The position numbers were made by a program, and so were the translations under genes. The notes beneath the pieces were generated by a model. It searched no databases. It was given only the letters and a program-made list of their open reading frames with translations, and was not told the origin of the DNA. DNA of 64,000 nucleotides, taken from Gemmobacter caeruleus. GTDB taxonomy: Bacteria; Pseudomonadota; Alphaproteobacteria; Rhodobacterales; Rhodobacteraceae. The DNA lies in assembly GCF_008271655.1 (NCBI RefSeq), contig NZ_VKKX01000033.1, forward strand, positions 372,001 through 436,000. The letters are read 5' to 3'. This document shows, piece after piece, positions 9,679 to 18,017 of the stretch (position 1 is the stretch's first letter; the number at the start of each line of letters is the position of its first letter).

Positions 9679-12114
9679 ATGTCGATCTTCGCGGTTCTGG
9701 CGGAAATCCTGTTCGTGGGCCACAGCCTTGTCGGGCCGGATCTGGCGCCGATGGTGCAGGCTGGGTTGGCCGCGCAGGGGCAAGAGGCGGTGGTCGAGGC
9801 GCAGGTGATCAACGGCGCGCCGCTGGCCTATCAATGGGATCACGCGGCCGAGGCCGAGGCCGAGGGCGTGGATGGCAAGGCGCGGTTGGGCAGCGGCGCG
9901 GTTGGCACGCTGATCCTGACCGAGGCGATTCCGCTGGCAGGCGCGATCGAATGGAATGACAGCGCCGGGCAGGTGGCGAAATGGGCGGGGCTGGCCTGGT
10001 CGGCCAATCCGCAGACACAGGTTCTGATCTATGAGACCTGGCACAGCCTGAAATCCGGCACCGGCGCGGTGGTGGAACATGATCCGGGCGCCGACATCCC
10101 CTGGGCCGACCGGATCGCGGCCGATCGCGCGGCGTGGCAATCGCTGGCCTCTGCCGCCGAGGCGCTGCGCCCGCCTGAGGCGCCGCCCACCCGCATCGTG
10201 CCCGCCGGGCAGGCCATGGCACTGGCGGCACGGGCGGCGGCGGCGGGCGAATTGCCGGGGGTCGCGCGGATCGAGGATCTGTTCGCCGATGACATTCATC
10301 CCAATGCCAAGGGGCTTTATCTGGTGGCGGCGACGCATGTCGCCGCGCTGACCGGGCAAAGCCCCGAAGGCTTGCCCGCGCGGCTGGGGCGCAGCTGGCA
10401 AAACCGCGAGGCGCGGATCAGCCCCGAACTGGCGCTGGCGCTGCAACGCATTGCCTGGCAGGCGGCGCAGGGTCAGCAGGAACAGGTGGTGCCCGCCCCG
10501 GCGCCCTTGCCGAATGCCGCGCCCCCGCCCGCCGCGCCAGCCTTGACGGCGCTGCACAATCCGGCGCTGGCCTTTGGTCTGGCGGGGGTGAATGACTGGT
10601 CGGTGCAGCAGCCCTTTCTGGATGTGATGAAGACCGCCCGGCCCTGGACCGCCCATATCGGCGATCAATGGGGCGGCATGGATGAGGCGGCGCTGGCGCG
10701 TGACGGCTGGCTGGACGGCAATGGCTGGCCGAATGCCATTCCGCCGGGGATCAATGGCATTTCCACGCTGGTTCTGACCGATCTGCCCCCCGATGCCGCC
10801 GGGGTGGCGGGGCATTACCTGATGCGCTGGAAGGGGCGCGGCCAGCCCGAGATCAGCGGCCGCGCCACCGCCATCGCGCCCGAGGGCGGCGGCCTTGGGT
10901 TTGACTACAGCCCCGGCGAGGGCGCGGTGATCGTGACGCTGCGCGCGGTCGATCTGGCCGACCCGATCCGCGACATCACGCTGGTCCGGGCCGACCGGGC
11001 CGCCGCGCTGGATGCGGGGGAGCTGTTCAACCCCGACTGGCTGGCGCGCCTGCGCGGGGCGCGGATGATCCGCTTCATGGACTGGATGATGACCAATGAT
11101 TCCACGCTGGGCACGGTGGAAGACAGCCCCAAGCTGGCGGATTACACCTGGGCGCGCAATGGTGTGCCGGTGGAGGTGATGGTCGCGCTGGCCAATGAGC
11201 TGGAGGCCGAGCCCTGGTTCACCCTGCCGCATCTGGCCGATGACGATCTGGCGCGGTTCTACGCCGAAACCGTGCATGATCTGCTGAAGCCCGGCCTGCG
11301 CGCCTGGGTCGAATATTCCAACGAGGTCTGGAACTGGCAATTCGCGCAGGCCCGCTGGGCCGAGGAACAGGGCAAGGTGCGGTGGAAACAGGATGGCACC
11401 TGGACGCAGTTCTATGCGCTGCGCGCCTCGGAGATCGCGGCAATCTGGGCCGAGGTCTTTCGCGACCGGCCCGAGGGGCTGGTGCGGGTGCTGGCCACGC
11501 AGACCGGCGGGCTTGGCGCCGAAACCGCCATTCTGGACGCGCCGCTGGTGGTGGCCGAGGGGCGGCCGGCACCGAAGACCGGCTTTGATGCCTGGGCGGT
11601 GACCGGCTATTTCGCGGCGCTTCTGGGCAGCGAGGCCAAGGCGCCGATGCTGCATGACTGGCTGGCCGAAAGCGCCGCGGCCGATCCCGCCCGGCCCTAT
11701 GCGCTGGCCAATGCCCGCGCGGCCGAGGAATTGCGCGATGGCCGCCATTCCGGCCTGACCGAGGATACGTTGCAGGATGTGCTGACCCGCGTCCTGCCCT
11801 ATCAGGCCGAGGTGGCGCGCAAGGCGGGTCTGCGGCTGGTGATGTATGAGGGCGGCAGTCATGTCGTGGGCTATGGTCCGATCGTGGAGGATGCCGCGCT
11901 GACCGCGTTTTTCACCCAGTTGAATTACAGCCCGGAGATGGGCGCGCTTTACCGGGATCTGCTGGCCGGCTGGGCGCGGCTGAGCGATGCGCCGTTCAAC
12001 GCCTTTGTCGATATCTATACGCCGGGCAAATGGGGAAGCTGGGGCGCGCTGCGGCATCTGGGGGATGAAAATCCGCGCTGGCAGGCGCTGGCCGAAGGGT
12101 GCGGCGCATGCTGA
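9679..12114 (+). CDS. SGNH-like domain fused to a glycoside-hydrolase-like domain
   Basis: An 811-residue protein. Residues 1-270 are paralogous to the preceding gene (FVGHSLVGPDLAPM, LIYETWHSL, DDIHPNAKGLYLVA). A Pro/Ala-rich linker (around 275-290) leads into a domain of about 520 residues that looks like a TIM-barrel glycoside hydrolase: WVEYSNEVWNWQF contains an Asn-Glu pair (E549) like the acid/base of clan GH-A, and LVMYEGGSH late in the domain could supply the nucleophile Glu. I recognise this type from proteins loosely annotated 'cellulose-binding'. The N-terminus is only weakly hydrophobic. Role is likely trimming or modifying the EPS. Its stop overlaps the next start by 7 bases. Confidence 0.6.
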   Translation: MSIFAVLAEILFVGHSLVGPDLAPMVQAGLAAQGQEAVVEAQVINGAPLAYQWDHAAEAEAEGVDGKARLGSGAVGTLILTEAIPLAGAIEWNDSAGQVAKWAGLAWSANPQTQVLIYETWHSLKSGTGAVVEHDPGADIPWADRIAADRAAWQSLASAAEALRPPEAPPTRIVPAGQAMALAARAAAAGELPGVARIEDLFADDIHPNAKGLYLVAATHVAALTGQSPEGLPARLGRSWQNREARISPELALALQRIAWQAAQGQQEQVVPAPAPLPNAAPPPAAPALTALHNPALAFGLAGVNDWSVQQPFLDVMKTARPWTAHIGDQWGGMDEAALARDGWLDGNGWPNAIPPGINGISTLVLTDLPPDAAGVAGHYLMRWKGRGQPEISGRATAIAPEGGGLGFDYSPGEGAVIVTLRAVDLADPIRDITLVRADRAAALDAGELFNPDWLARLRGARMIRFMDWMMTNDSTLGTVEDSPKLADYTWARNGVPVEVMVALANELEAEPWFTLPHLADDDLARFYAETVHDLLKPGLRAWVEYSNEVWNWQFAQARWAEEQGKVRWKQDGTWTQFYALRASEIAAIWAEVFRDRPEGLVRVLATQTGGLGAETAILDAPLVVAEGRPAPKTGFDAWAVTGYFAALLGSEAKAPMLHDWLAESAAADPARPYALANARAAEELRDGRHSGLTEDTLQDVLTRVLPYQAEVARKAGLRLVMYEGGSHVVGYGPIVEDAALTAFFTQLNYSPEMGALYRDLLAGWARLSDAPFNAFVDIYTPGKWGSWGALRHLGDENPRWQALAEGCGAC

Positions 12115-12932
12115 GCGTGATCATCCCGGCCTCGAACGAGGAGGCGTTTCTGGGCGATTGCCTGACGGCGCTGTTTGCCTCGCAGCCCGTGCCGGGCGGG
12201 GCCGAGGCGGTGGTGGTGGCCAATGGCTGCCGCGACCGCACCGCCGATCTGGCACGCAGCTTTGCCGGTGCGGCGCGGCGGGCCGGCTGGCGGCTGGAGG
12301 TGCTGGATCTGCCCAAGGGCGGCAAGCCGGGCGCGCTGAATGCCGGCGACGCGGCGGCACGGGGCGAGATGCGCGCCTATCTGGATGCCGATGTGGTGGT
12401 GACGCCGGCCCTGATGGCGCAAATCGCGGCGGCGCTGGCGACCGGGGCGCCGGTTTATGCGGCGGGGACGGCGGTCATTCCGCGCGCGCGGTCGGCGGTC
12501 ACGCGGGCCTATGCGCGCTTCTGGCAACGCCTGCCCTTCGCGCGCAGCGTGGCGCCGGGCTATGGGCTGTTTGCGGTGAATGCGGCGGGGCGGGCGCGAT
12601 GGGGCGATTTTCCCGCGATCATTTCCGACGATACCTTTGTGCGACTGCAATTCCGCCCGTCCGAGCGGGTGCAACTGGCCGCGACCTATGCCTGGCCGAT
12701 GATCGAGGGATTTGACGGGCTGGTGCGGGTGCGGCGCCGGCAGGATGCCGGCGTGGCCGAGATCGTCGCGCGCTGGCCCGAGCTGATGGCGCATGAGGCC
12801 AAGGCGCCGCTGGGGCCGGGGCAGATCCTGGCGCTGGCGCTGCGCGACCCGGTGGGGTTTGCGGTCTATGCGGCGGTGTCGGTCGCGGTGCGGCTGCGCC
12901 GGGCCGGGCCGGGCTGGACGCGGGGGCGCTAG
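12108..12932 (+). CDS. Family 2 glycosyltransferase
   Basis: A 274-residue GT-A enzyme. MLSVIIPASNEEAFLGDCL, VVVANGCRDRTADLA and AYLDADVVV (DxD, nucleotide-sugar/metal binding) are the family landmarks; SDDTFVRLQF later provides the acidic acceptor-side motif. A hydrophobic C-terminal stretch (ALALRDPVGFAVYAAVSVAV) may associate it with the membrane. The ATG at 12108 overlaps the previous gene by 7 bases and is preferred to the GTG at 12099. Donor and acceptor sugars are unknown; context says EPS repeat-unit assembly. Confidence 0.85.
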   Translation: MLSVIIPASNEEAFLGDCLTALFASQPVPGGAEAVVVANGCRDRTADLARSFAGAARRAGWRLEVLDLPKGGKPGALNAGDAAARGEMRAYLDADVVVTPALMAQIAAALATGAPVYAAGTAVIPRARSAVTRAYARFWQRLPFARSVAPGYGLFAVNAAGRARWGDFPAIISDDTFVRLQFRPSERVQLAATYAWPMIEGFDGLVRVRRRQDAGVAEIVARWPELMAHEAKAPLGPGQILALALRDPVGFAVYAAVSVAVRLRRAGPGWTRGR

Positions 12933-12961
12933 GGCCTGCGCGCTGCGCGCCTGGCCGGCCG

Positions 12962-13020
12962 CCGGAGGGGTTTTGCACCCCTCCGGACCTCCCCGCAGGA
13001 TATTTTTGAACAGATGAAGG
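12962..13020 (+). repeat. Intergenic hairpin-plus-tail element, copy 2 (terminator-like)
   Basis: A 9-bp perfect stem (CCGGAGGGG at 12962-12970, CCCCTCCGG at 12978-12986) is followed by CCCCGCAGGATATTTTTGA and ACAGATGAAGG. It lies between convergent glycosyltransferase genes and shares its tail with the elements near 491 and 58969. Part of the ORF-free spacer 12933-13026. Confidence 0.65.
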
Positions 13021-13026
13021 GCAGGG

Positions 13027-13803
13027 TCAGGGATTGGCGCCGAGATCGAGCCAGCCACAGCGGCGGGCCAGTTCCTCGACCGGGGTGGCGGTGCCGACCG
13101 ACATTTCGGCACGCAGCTTGAGCGAGCGGCGCGCCATCCAGAGGTCGCGGCGCAGATGCAGGCCGGAATGGCTGATCTTGGTGATGGGGGTGCGCAGCGG
13201 CAGGCGGGTGGCCCATTTGCGCTGCATCGCGCGATAGCAGTCGCGATAATCCGGGCCGAGCGCGGCATGGAAGCGGTCATTGTGCAGGCAGGGCAGGCTG
13301 GCCGCCCAGGCGCCCAGACCGCGTGCGCGGGCCTGGGTCACGATATCGGTGCCATACATGTGCCAGCCCGGCAGATCGGTGTCGAAGCGCAGCCCCGAGG
13401 CGCGGCGCAGCACGATGACCATTTCGTCATAGCTTTGCACCGCGACCGGGACGAGCGGCACCCGTCCGATGATCTGCCCCAGCGAGGAGGACCAGACCGG
13501 CCCGTAATGCGCGCTGTCCAGCCCGACGCCGAAGGCGCCGATCAGTGCCCAGTCGGGATCCATCGCCGCGATTTCGGCGATGCGGGCGGCGAGCAGGCGA
13601 TCCCAGCCTTGCGGGAAATAGACATCCTGATGGGCGAGGACCACGATATCGGCCGTCGTGGCATCAAGCGCGCGGTTATAGGCGATGGCGGCCGAGGGGG
13701 CATTCCATTCCAGGTGCAGGCGATGGTCGGCCAGCAGGGGCGAGCGCGCCAGATTGTCGGCCAGCACCGTTTCGGAATTGCAGGCGGCGGCCAGGTCGAA
13801 CAT
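13027..13803 (-). CDS. StrF-like glycosyltransferase (Glyco_tranf_2_5 type)
   Basis: A 258-residue protein. The segment IVVLAHQDVYFPQGWDRLL, with the HQDVYF signature, and the following WALIGAFGVGL stretch place it in the StrF-like branch of GT-A glycosyltransferases, in which HQDV stands where a DxD motif is usually found. GWHMYGTDIVTQARARGL supplies the C-terminal acidic motif. The ATG at 13803 overlaps the stop of the upstream GT4 gene (ATGA), so the two are translated together. Probably one sugar-adding step of EPS assembly; specificity unknown. Confidence 0.72.
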   Translation of the reverse strand: MFDLAAACNSETVLADNLARSPLLADHRLHLEWNAPSAAIAYNRALDATTADIVVLAHQDVYFPQGWDRLLAARIAEIAAMDPDWALIGAFGVGLDSAHYGPVWSSSLGQIIGRVPLVPVAVQSYDEMVIVLRRASGLRFDTDLPGWHMYGTDIVTQARARGLGAWAASLPCLHNDRFHAALGPDYRDCYRAMQRKWATRLPLRTPITKISHSGLHLRRDLWMARRSLKLRAEMSVGTATPVEELARRCGWLDLGANP

Positions 13804-14993
13804 CACGCGCTCCGGATCAGCTGGGCGAGCTTGGCGGCCTCGCGGTCCACGTCGTGACGGATCAGCACGCGGGCGCGCGCCGCCTGTCCCATGCGCAGCA
13901 GTCGGGCATGGGGGGTTTCGGCCAGGGTGTCGATCGCATCGGCCAGGGCCTGCACATCGCCTGCCGGCACCAGCCAGCCGGTTTCGGCGGTGACCAGTTC
14001 GGGGATGCCGGCAATGCTGGTGGCGATGACCGGGCGGCCGGCTGCCATGGCCTCCATCACCACCATGGGCAGGCCCTCGGCGAAGGAGGGCAGGATCAGG
14101 GCCTGCGCCTCGTCGAGTTCGGTCTTGATCTGGGTCTCGTCCAGCCAGCCGGTCAGGGTGACGTGGCGGCGCAGGGTCAGTTCCTCGATCATTGCCTCGA
14201 TCTCGCCGCGCAATTCGCCGTCGCCGACCAGGGTCAGCCGCAGCCCCGGATGCTGGCGCGCGGCCTGGGCGACGGCCTGGATCAGCAGGGGAAAGCCCTT
14301 TTGTTCGGAAAAGCGGCCAATCGCGACAAGGCGCAGCTTTTCGGGCAGCGGCGCGGGGGTGGGAAAGTGCGCGGGTTCGATGCCGCAATGGATGACCTTG
14401 AGGCGCGGCCAGATCTCGACCGGGGTCCAGCGGCAGAGCTGGCTGCGGCCATAGCTGGAGACCGCCACGCTGAAGGCGGCGCGGCTGGATTTCTCGCCCA
14501 GCGACAGCGCGCGGGGGGCGTCGAATTCCTCGGGGCCATGCACGGTATAAGACCAGCGCGGCCCGCCCAGAATATGCGCGAGGCAGGCGACGGTCGAGGA
14601 ATTGGTGCCGAAATGCGCGTGCAGGTGACGGATGCCCAGTTCGGCGCAGCGGCGGGTGATCTCTACCGCCTCGACGAAATAGAACAGATGCTTGAGCCGC
14701 AGCCGCGCCCGCGCGCCCATGCGCAGCGTGCAATCGAGCGCCGCGACCGAGCGCAACGGATGGCGCAGCAGCCAGAGCAGCGCCGACAAGAGCAACGTCA
14801 GCCGGTTGCGTTCCAGCACATGTTCGGTGATCTCGTCCTCGGCCTTGTCCTCGGCGTCCTTGAGGTTGCGCCGGTCGGAGCGCATGGCAAAGCGATGCAC
14901 CTCGAAACCCAGCCGCTCCAGCGCCTGAATCTCGCGGCGGATGAAGGTGTGCGACGGCCGCGGATAGGTGTTTACAAGATAGGCAATCTTCAA
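13803..14993 (-). CDS. Family 4 glycosyltransferase
   Basis: A 396-residue GT-B enzyme of the WcaL/colanic-acid type. The N-terminal domain begins MKIAYLVNTYPRPSHTFIRREI and includes LHAHFGTNSSTVA; the C-terminal nucleotide-sugar domain has LVAIGRFSEQKGFPLLI, LVGDGELR and the E-x7-E motif PSFAEGLPMVVMEAMAAGRPVIA. These are the standard GT4 retaining-enzyme features. It is transcribed away from the flippase gene with about 114 bases between starts and is coupled to the StrF-like gene downstream. Confidence 0.9.
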   Translation of the reverse strand: MKIAYLVNTYPRPSHTFIRREIQALERLGFEVHRFAMRSDRRNLKDAEDKAEDEITEHVLERNRLTLLLSALLWLLRHPLRSVAALDCTLRMGARARLRLKHLFYFVEAVEITRRCAELGIRHLHAHFGTNSSTVACLAHILGGPRWSYTVHGPEEFDAPRALSLGEKSSRAAFSVAVSSYGRSQLCRWTPVEIWPRLKVIHCGIEPAHFPTPAPLPEKLRLVAIGRFSEQKGFPLLIQAVAQAARQHPGLRLTLVGDGELRGEIEAMIEELTLRRHVTLTGWLDETQIKTELDEAQALILPSFAEGLPMVVMEAMAAGRPVIATSIAGIPELVTAETGWLVPAGDVQALADAIDTLAETPHARLLRMGQAARARVLIRHDVDREAAKLAQLIRSA

Positions 14994-15072
14994 GATCGGG
15001 TTCCGGCTGCAACAGGTCGTTCATATCAGCATCTTTTGACTGACAGAAGCATGTGGCCGAAGAATGGCGCGA

Positions 15073-15101
15073 TTGACCCTTTCCCATGGCGCGCCTAGGG
15101 T
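15073..15101 (+). promoter_or_regulatory. Possible promoter giving a near-leaderless flippase mRNA
   Basis: TTGACC (15073-15078, 5/6) and TAGGGT (15096-15101, 3/6) are 17 bases apart. If real, transcription would begin at about the A of the ATG at 15108. The -10 match is weak and this stays a guess. Confidence 0.25.
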
Positions 15102-15107
15102 CCGCGC

Positions 15108-16442
15108 ATGACCGAGTTGCGTGCCCCGCTGTTTTCCCGTGTCCTGCGAGGCTCTGCGCTGACCGCGGGTTCCTATGCCTTTTCGCAGGCGCTGCGGCTG
15201 GCCTCGAACCTGATCCTGGCCCGCCTGCTGTTCCCCGAGGCCTTTGGCCTGATGGCGCTGGTATCGGTGTTTCTGGTGGGCCTTGCGATGTTTTCCGATG
15301 TGGGCATCGGACCGGCCATCGCGCAAAGCCCGCGCGGCGACGAGCCGGGCTTTCTGGATACGGCCTGGACGATCCAGGTGGTGCGGGGCGGGTTGCTGTG
15401 GCTGCTGACCTGCCTGATGGCCTGGCCCGCCGCCTGGTTCTATGAGGCGCCGGAGCTGTTGCACCTGCTGCCCGTGGCGGGGCTGACGCTGCTGATCGGC
15501 AGCTTCAACCCGACGCGGATCGACACGGCGAACCGGCATCTGCTGCTGGGGCGGCTGACCGCGCTGGATCTGGTGGCGCAGATCATCGGGATCATCGCCA
15601 TGGTCGTGCTCGCGGCGGTGCTGCGATCGGTCTGGGCGCTGGTGATCGGTGCGCTGATCGGCAGTTTCGCCAAGCTGGTGCTGACGCATTTCGGCCTGCC
15701 CGGGGCGCGCAACCGCTTTGCCTGGGAAGGCGAGGCGGGGCGTGCGCTCATCCATTTCGGCAAGTGGATCTTTCTGTCTACCGCCTGCGGGTTCCTGCTT
15801 TCGCAGGGCGACAAGGCCATTCTGGGCGCCTATCTCGATCTGGATGAGCTGGGGGTCTATAATATCGGCTATTTCCTCGCCTCGTTTCCGGTGATGCTGG
15901 GCGGGGCGGTGACCGGGCGGATCCTGATCCCGATCTATCGCGACCACCCGCCAGCCACGAGCGCCGAGAATTTCCGCCGGATGCGGCGGCTGCGCTTTGC
16001 CCTTTCGGGCGGCATGCTGGCTATGCTGGGGGTGATGGGGCTGATCGGGCAGCCGCTGGTTGGCCTCATGTATGACGCGCGCTATGTTCATGCCGGGATC
16101 ATCGTCGTGGCCATCGCGGCGGTGCAATTGCCGCAGGTGATCGGCATGACCTATGACCAGTCGGCCTTGGCCGCGGGGGATTCGCGGAACTATTTCCTGG
16201 TCATGGCGCTGCGCGCGGCCTTGCAGACCGGGTGTTTCTGGCTGGGCGCGGCGACGCATGGCCTGCTGGGCGCCTTGGCGGGGCAGTTTCTGTCCAACCT
16301 GCTGGCCCATGCGCCGATCGTCTGGCTGGCGCGGCGGCATTCGGCCTGGGATGCGCGCCATGACCTTTTGTTCGGGCTGCTCGCGGTGGTGCTGCTGGCG
16401 CTGATCCTGTGGTGGAATGCGGCGGGCTTTGGCCGGCTTTAA
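15108..16442 (+). CDS. Oligosaccharide flippase (MOP superfamily, WzxC/AmsL-like)
   Basis: A 444-residue integral membrane protein with about twelve to fourteen hydrophobic segments, e.g. SQALRLASNLILARLLFPEAFGLMALVSVF near the start. LLFPEAFGLMAL, SDVGIGPAI and the SQGDKAILGAYL segment are typical of the polysaccharide-transport (PST) branch that flips undecaprenyl-linked repeat units across the inner membrane. It lies between glycosyltransferases and the ExoY-like initiator. No purine-rich ribosome-binding site is evident just before the ATG (GGGTCCGCGC precedes it). Confidence 0.88.
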   Translation: MTELRAPLFSRVLRGSALTAGSYAFSQALRLASNLILARLLFPEAFGLMALVSVFLVGLAMFSDVGIGPAIAQSPRGDEPGFLDTAWTIQVVRGGLLWLLTCLMAWPAAWFYEAPELLHLLPVAGLTLLIGSFNPTRIDTANRHLLLGRLTALDLVAQIIGIIAMVVLAAVLRSVWALVIGALIGSFAKLVLTHFGLPGARNRFAWEGEAGRALIHFGKWIFLSTACGFLLSQGDKAILGAYLDLDELGVYNIGYFLASFPVMLGGAVTGRILIPIYRDHPPATSAENFRRMRRLRFALSGGMLAMLGVMGLIGQPLVGLMYDARYVHAGIIVVAIAAVQLPQVIGMTYDQSALAAGDSRNYFLVMALRAALQTGCFWLGAATHGLLGALAGQFLSNLLAHAPIVWLARRHSAWDARHDLLFGLLAVVLLALILWWNAAGFGRL

Positions 16443-16579
16443 CACCGAATTGCCCCGGTGCCGCTCTGTTCGTGCCGCGATTTCGCCCCAATCCGTGCCT
16501 AGCTTCGGTTTCAGGACGGCAGGTGCGGAAGGCAGAGGGTCTGCACCGGTCGTCCTGGCGGTCAAGAGGGGACGGTGGA

Positions 16580-16783
16580 ATGGCGATCGGTGTCATGATT
16601 TCTGGGATCCTGAGCGGGCTGACGGGCGTCGTCTGGATGCTGTTGGCCGGACACCCGGTGCTGCTGGCGCTGCTCTGCTATCCTCTTCTGGGGTTCCTGG
16701 GGGCGGCCGCCTTCATCGCGCTGACGCTGTCGCGCGGTGTGTCGCTGACCACCCCCGAAGCCGAACCCGCCCACGCCCACTGA
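16580..16783 (+). CDS. Small membrane protein
   Basis: A 67-residue protein made of two hydrophobic helices, MISGILSGLTGVVWMLLAG and VLLALLCYPLLGFLGAAAFIALTL, with a short polar tail ending in AHAH. The ATG at 16580 follows GAGGGGACGGTGGA; the open frame upstream to 16409 overlaps the flippase end and is less likely. No family recognised. It may be a Rhodobacterales-specific accessory of the EPS locus, but nothing beyond location supports that. Confidence 0.6.
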   Translation: MAIGVMISGILSGLTGVVWMLLAGHPVLLALLCYPLLGFLGAAAFIALTLSRGVSLTTPEAEPAHAH

Positions 16784-17234
16784 CCCCTACGAAGGCGCGA
16801 TGCAGGATTGTCGCGTGGCACGGAACATTCGATCCGTCGCGACAAGTTGAAAGCTGGCCGACATGAGCCGATGACGAAAGCCGGGTGCATTGCGCCCGGC
16901 TTTCGTCTTGGTGCGAATCACTCCGCCCGTGGCTGGGTGTCCGGGATGCGGTGTCACAACCACTGATTGAGCCCCCCGCAATGTGGCAGGATCATGGCGT
17001 GAGTGAGGCAAAAATTCCCCCTCAGATTCAGCCTTAAACGACCTGTAAGGTTACCATTGGCTGTCGCCAAGCCTCCATCTGACCAAGTAAAATGGTCCTT
17101 GGGGGCGTTACATGTTGAGTAATCGCAATGTTCTGCAAGTTACCTGTCCGTTGGGGTCGTTTCCAAAGAAATGGCGTAAAATCAAGTTTTTGCGCGCCTG
17201 ATATCGGCGCAGGACTGTTCACGGGGCTGGCACA
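16784..17234. other. 451-bp intergenic region upstream of the ExoY-like gene
   Basis: It holds a strong terminator-like hairpin (separate entry) and then about 300 bases of noticeably lower GC content leading to the ExoY-like start, e.g. around 17040-17190 (GTAATCGCAATGTTCTGC, AATGGCGTAAAATCAAG). No convincing coding frame on either strand. TAAAAT at 17177-17182 could be a -10 element but no good -35 sits at 16-18 bases. This is the most likely regulatory region for EPS initiation in the window. Confidence 0.5.
16873..16907 (+). terminator. Strong hairpin after the small membrane protein gene
   Basis: A 13-bp perfect stem, GACGAAAGCCGGG (16873-16885) with CCCGGCTTTCGTC (16895-16907), and a 9-base loop. 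The run TTTCGTCTT overlaps the 3' arm, giving a partial T-tract. It probably ends the flippase transcript. Confidence 0.65.
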
Positions 17235-17948
17235 ATGACGATGGGGTATCCTCGTTTCCAGGGCGTTCGCCCTGTTCTTGCCGATGTGCCGCCGGTCATG
17301 CTGGCCGCCGCCAATCTGCGGGTGCGTCCGGTGGCGCCGCAGGGGTTTTATCGCCGCTATATCAAACGCGCGCTTGACGTGACGGCGATCGTTCTCGCCG
17401 CGCCTTTCGTGGTGCCGCTGGTGGCGACGCTGGCCTTTGCGGTGTCGCGTGACGGGAGCAAGCCCTTTTACAGCCAGCAGCGTGTCGGCCGTCACGGCCG
17501 GGCGTTCCGCATGTGGAAGCTGCGCTCGATGGTGCCCGATGCCGATGAGCGGATGGAGCAGTATCTGGCCGAGAACCCCGCCGCCCGCGCCGAATGGGAC
17601 GAGACGCAAAAGCTCAAGAACGATCCGCGGGTCACGCCCTTTGGTCGCTTCCTGCGCAAAAGCTCGCTCGATGAACTGCCGCAGCTGTGGAACGTGTTTA
17701 CCGGCGACATGAGCCTGGTCGGCCCGCGTCCGATGATGCTGAACCAGCAGGCGCTGTATCCCGGCATGGCCTATTACGCGCTGCGGCCCGGGATCACCGG
17801 CTATTGGCAGACCGCGGGGCGCAATCGCACGACCTTTGAGGCGCGCGCCGATTATGATGCCGAATATGAGGCCGGGCTGTCGCTGGCCACAGACCTGAAC
17901 ATTCTGGTGCGCACCGTGGGCGTCGTGATGAACGGCACCGGCTGCTGA
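17235..17948 (+). CDS. ExoY-like polyprenyl-phosphate sugar-1-phosphate transferase
   Basis: A 237-residue initiating glycosyltransferase. After a roughly 35-residue N-terminal stretch comes RALDVTAIVLAAPFVVPLVATLAF (the single re-entrant membrane helix), then the cytoplasmic catalytic part with FRMWKLRSMVPDA, LRKSSLDELPQLWNVF and GDMSLVGPRPM and GITGYWQTAGRN. These match the short ExoY/PglC-related class that transfers a sugar phosphate to undecaprenyl phosphate as the first step of repeat-unit synthesis. It has its own long upstream region and a strong terminator, so it looks monocistronic. Confidence 0.92.
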   Translation: MTMGYPRFQGVRPVLADVPPVMLAAANLRVRPVAPQGFYRRYIKRALDVTAIVLAAPFVVPLVATLAFAVSRDGSKPFYSQQRVGRHGRAFRMWKLRSMVPDADERMEQYLAENPAARAEWDETQKLKNDPRVTPFGRFLRKSSLDELPQLWNVFTGDMSLVGPRPMMLNQQALYPGMAYYALRPGITGYWQTAGRNRTTFEARADYDAEYEAGLSLATDLNILVRTVGVVMNGTGC

Positions 17949-17970
17949 TCCACGCGCCGGGATGAAAAAG

Positions 17971-17995
17971 GCCGCCGGTTTTCCGGCGGCTTTTT
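17971..17995 (+). terminator. Intrinsic terminator of the ExoY-like gene
   Basis: An 8-bp GC stem GCCGCCGG (17971-17978) / CCGGCGGC (17983-17990) with a TTTT loop, followed by TTTTT and preceded by AAAAAG. The A-tract upstream suggests it works in both directions, also ending the opposing Wzz gene. Confidence 0.85.
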
Positions 17996-18017
17996 CAATT
18001 GTGCGGGGCGGCTGGGC

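Noticed and set aside
8398-12057. Open frame of more than 1200 codons on the minus strand opposite the SGNH/glycoside-hydrolase genes
   Set aside because: Composition is typical of an antisense shadow in GC-rich DNA (Arg/Pro/Gly/His-rich, no motifs) and it lies opposite two well-supported genes.
17034-17609. Minus-strand frame across the ExoY-like gene and its leader
   Set aside because: Overlaps a clear gene on the other strand and shows no family features.
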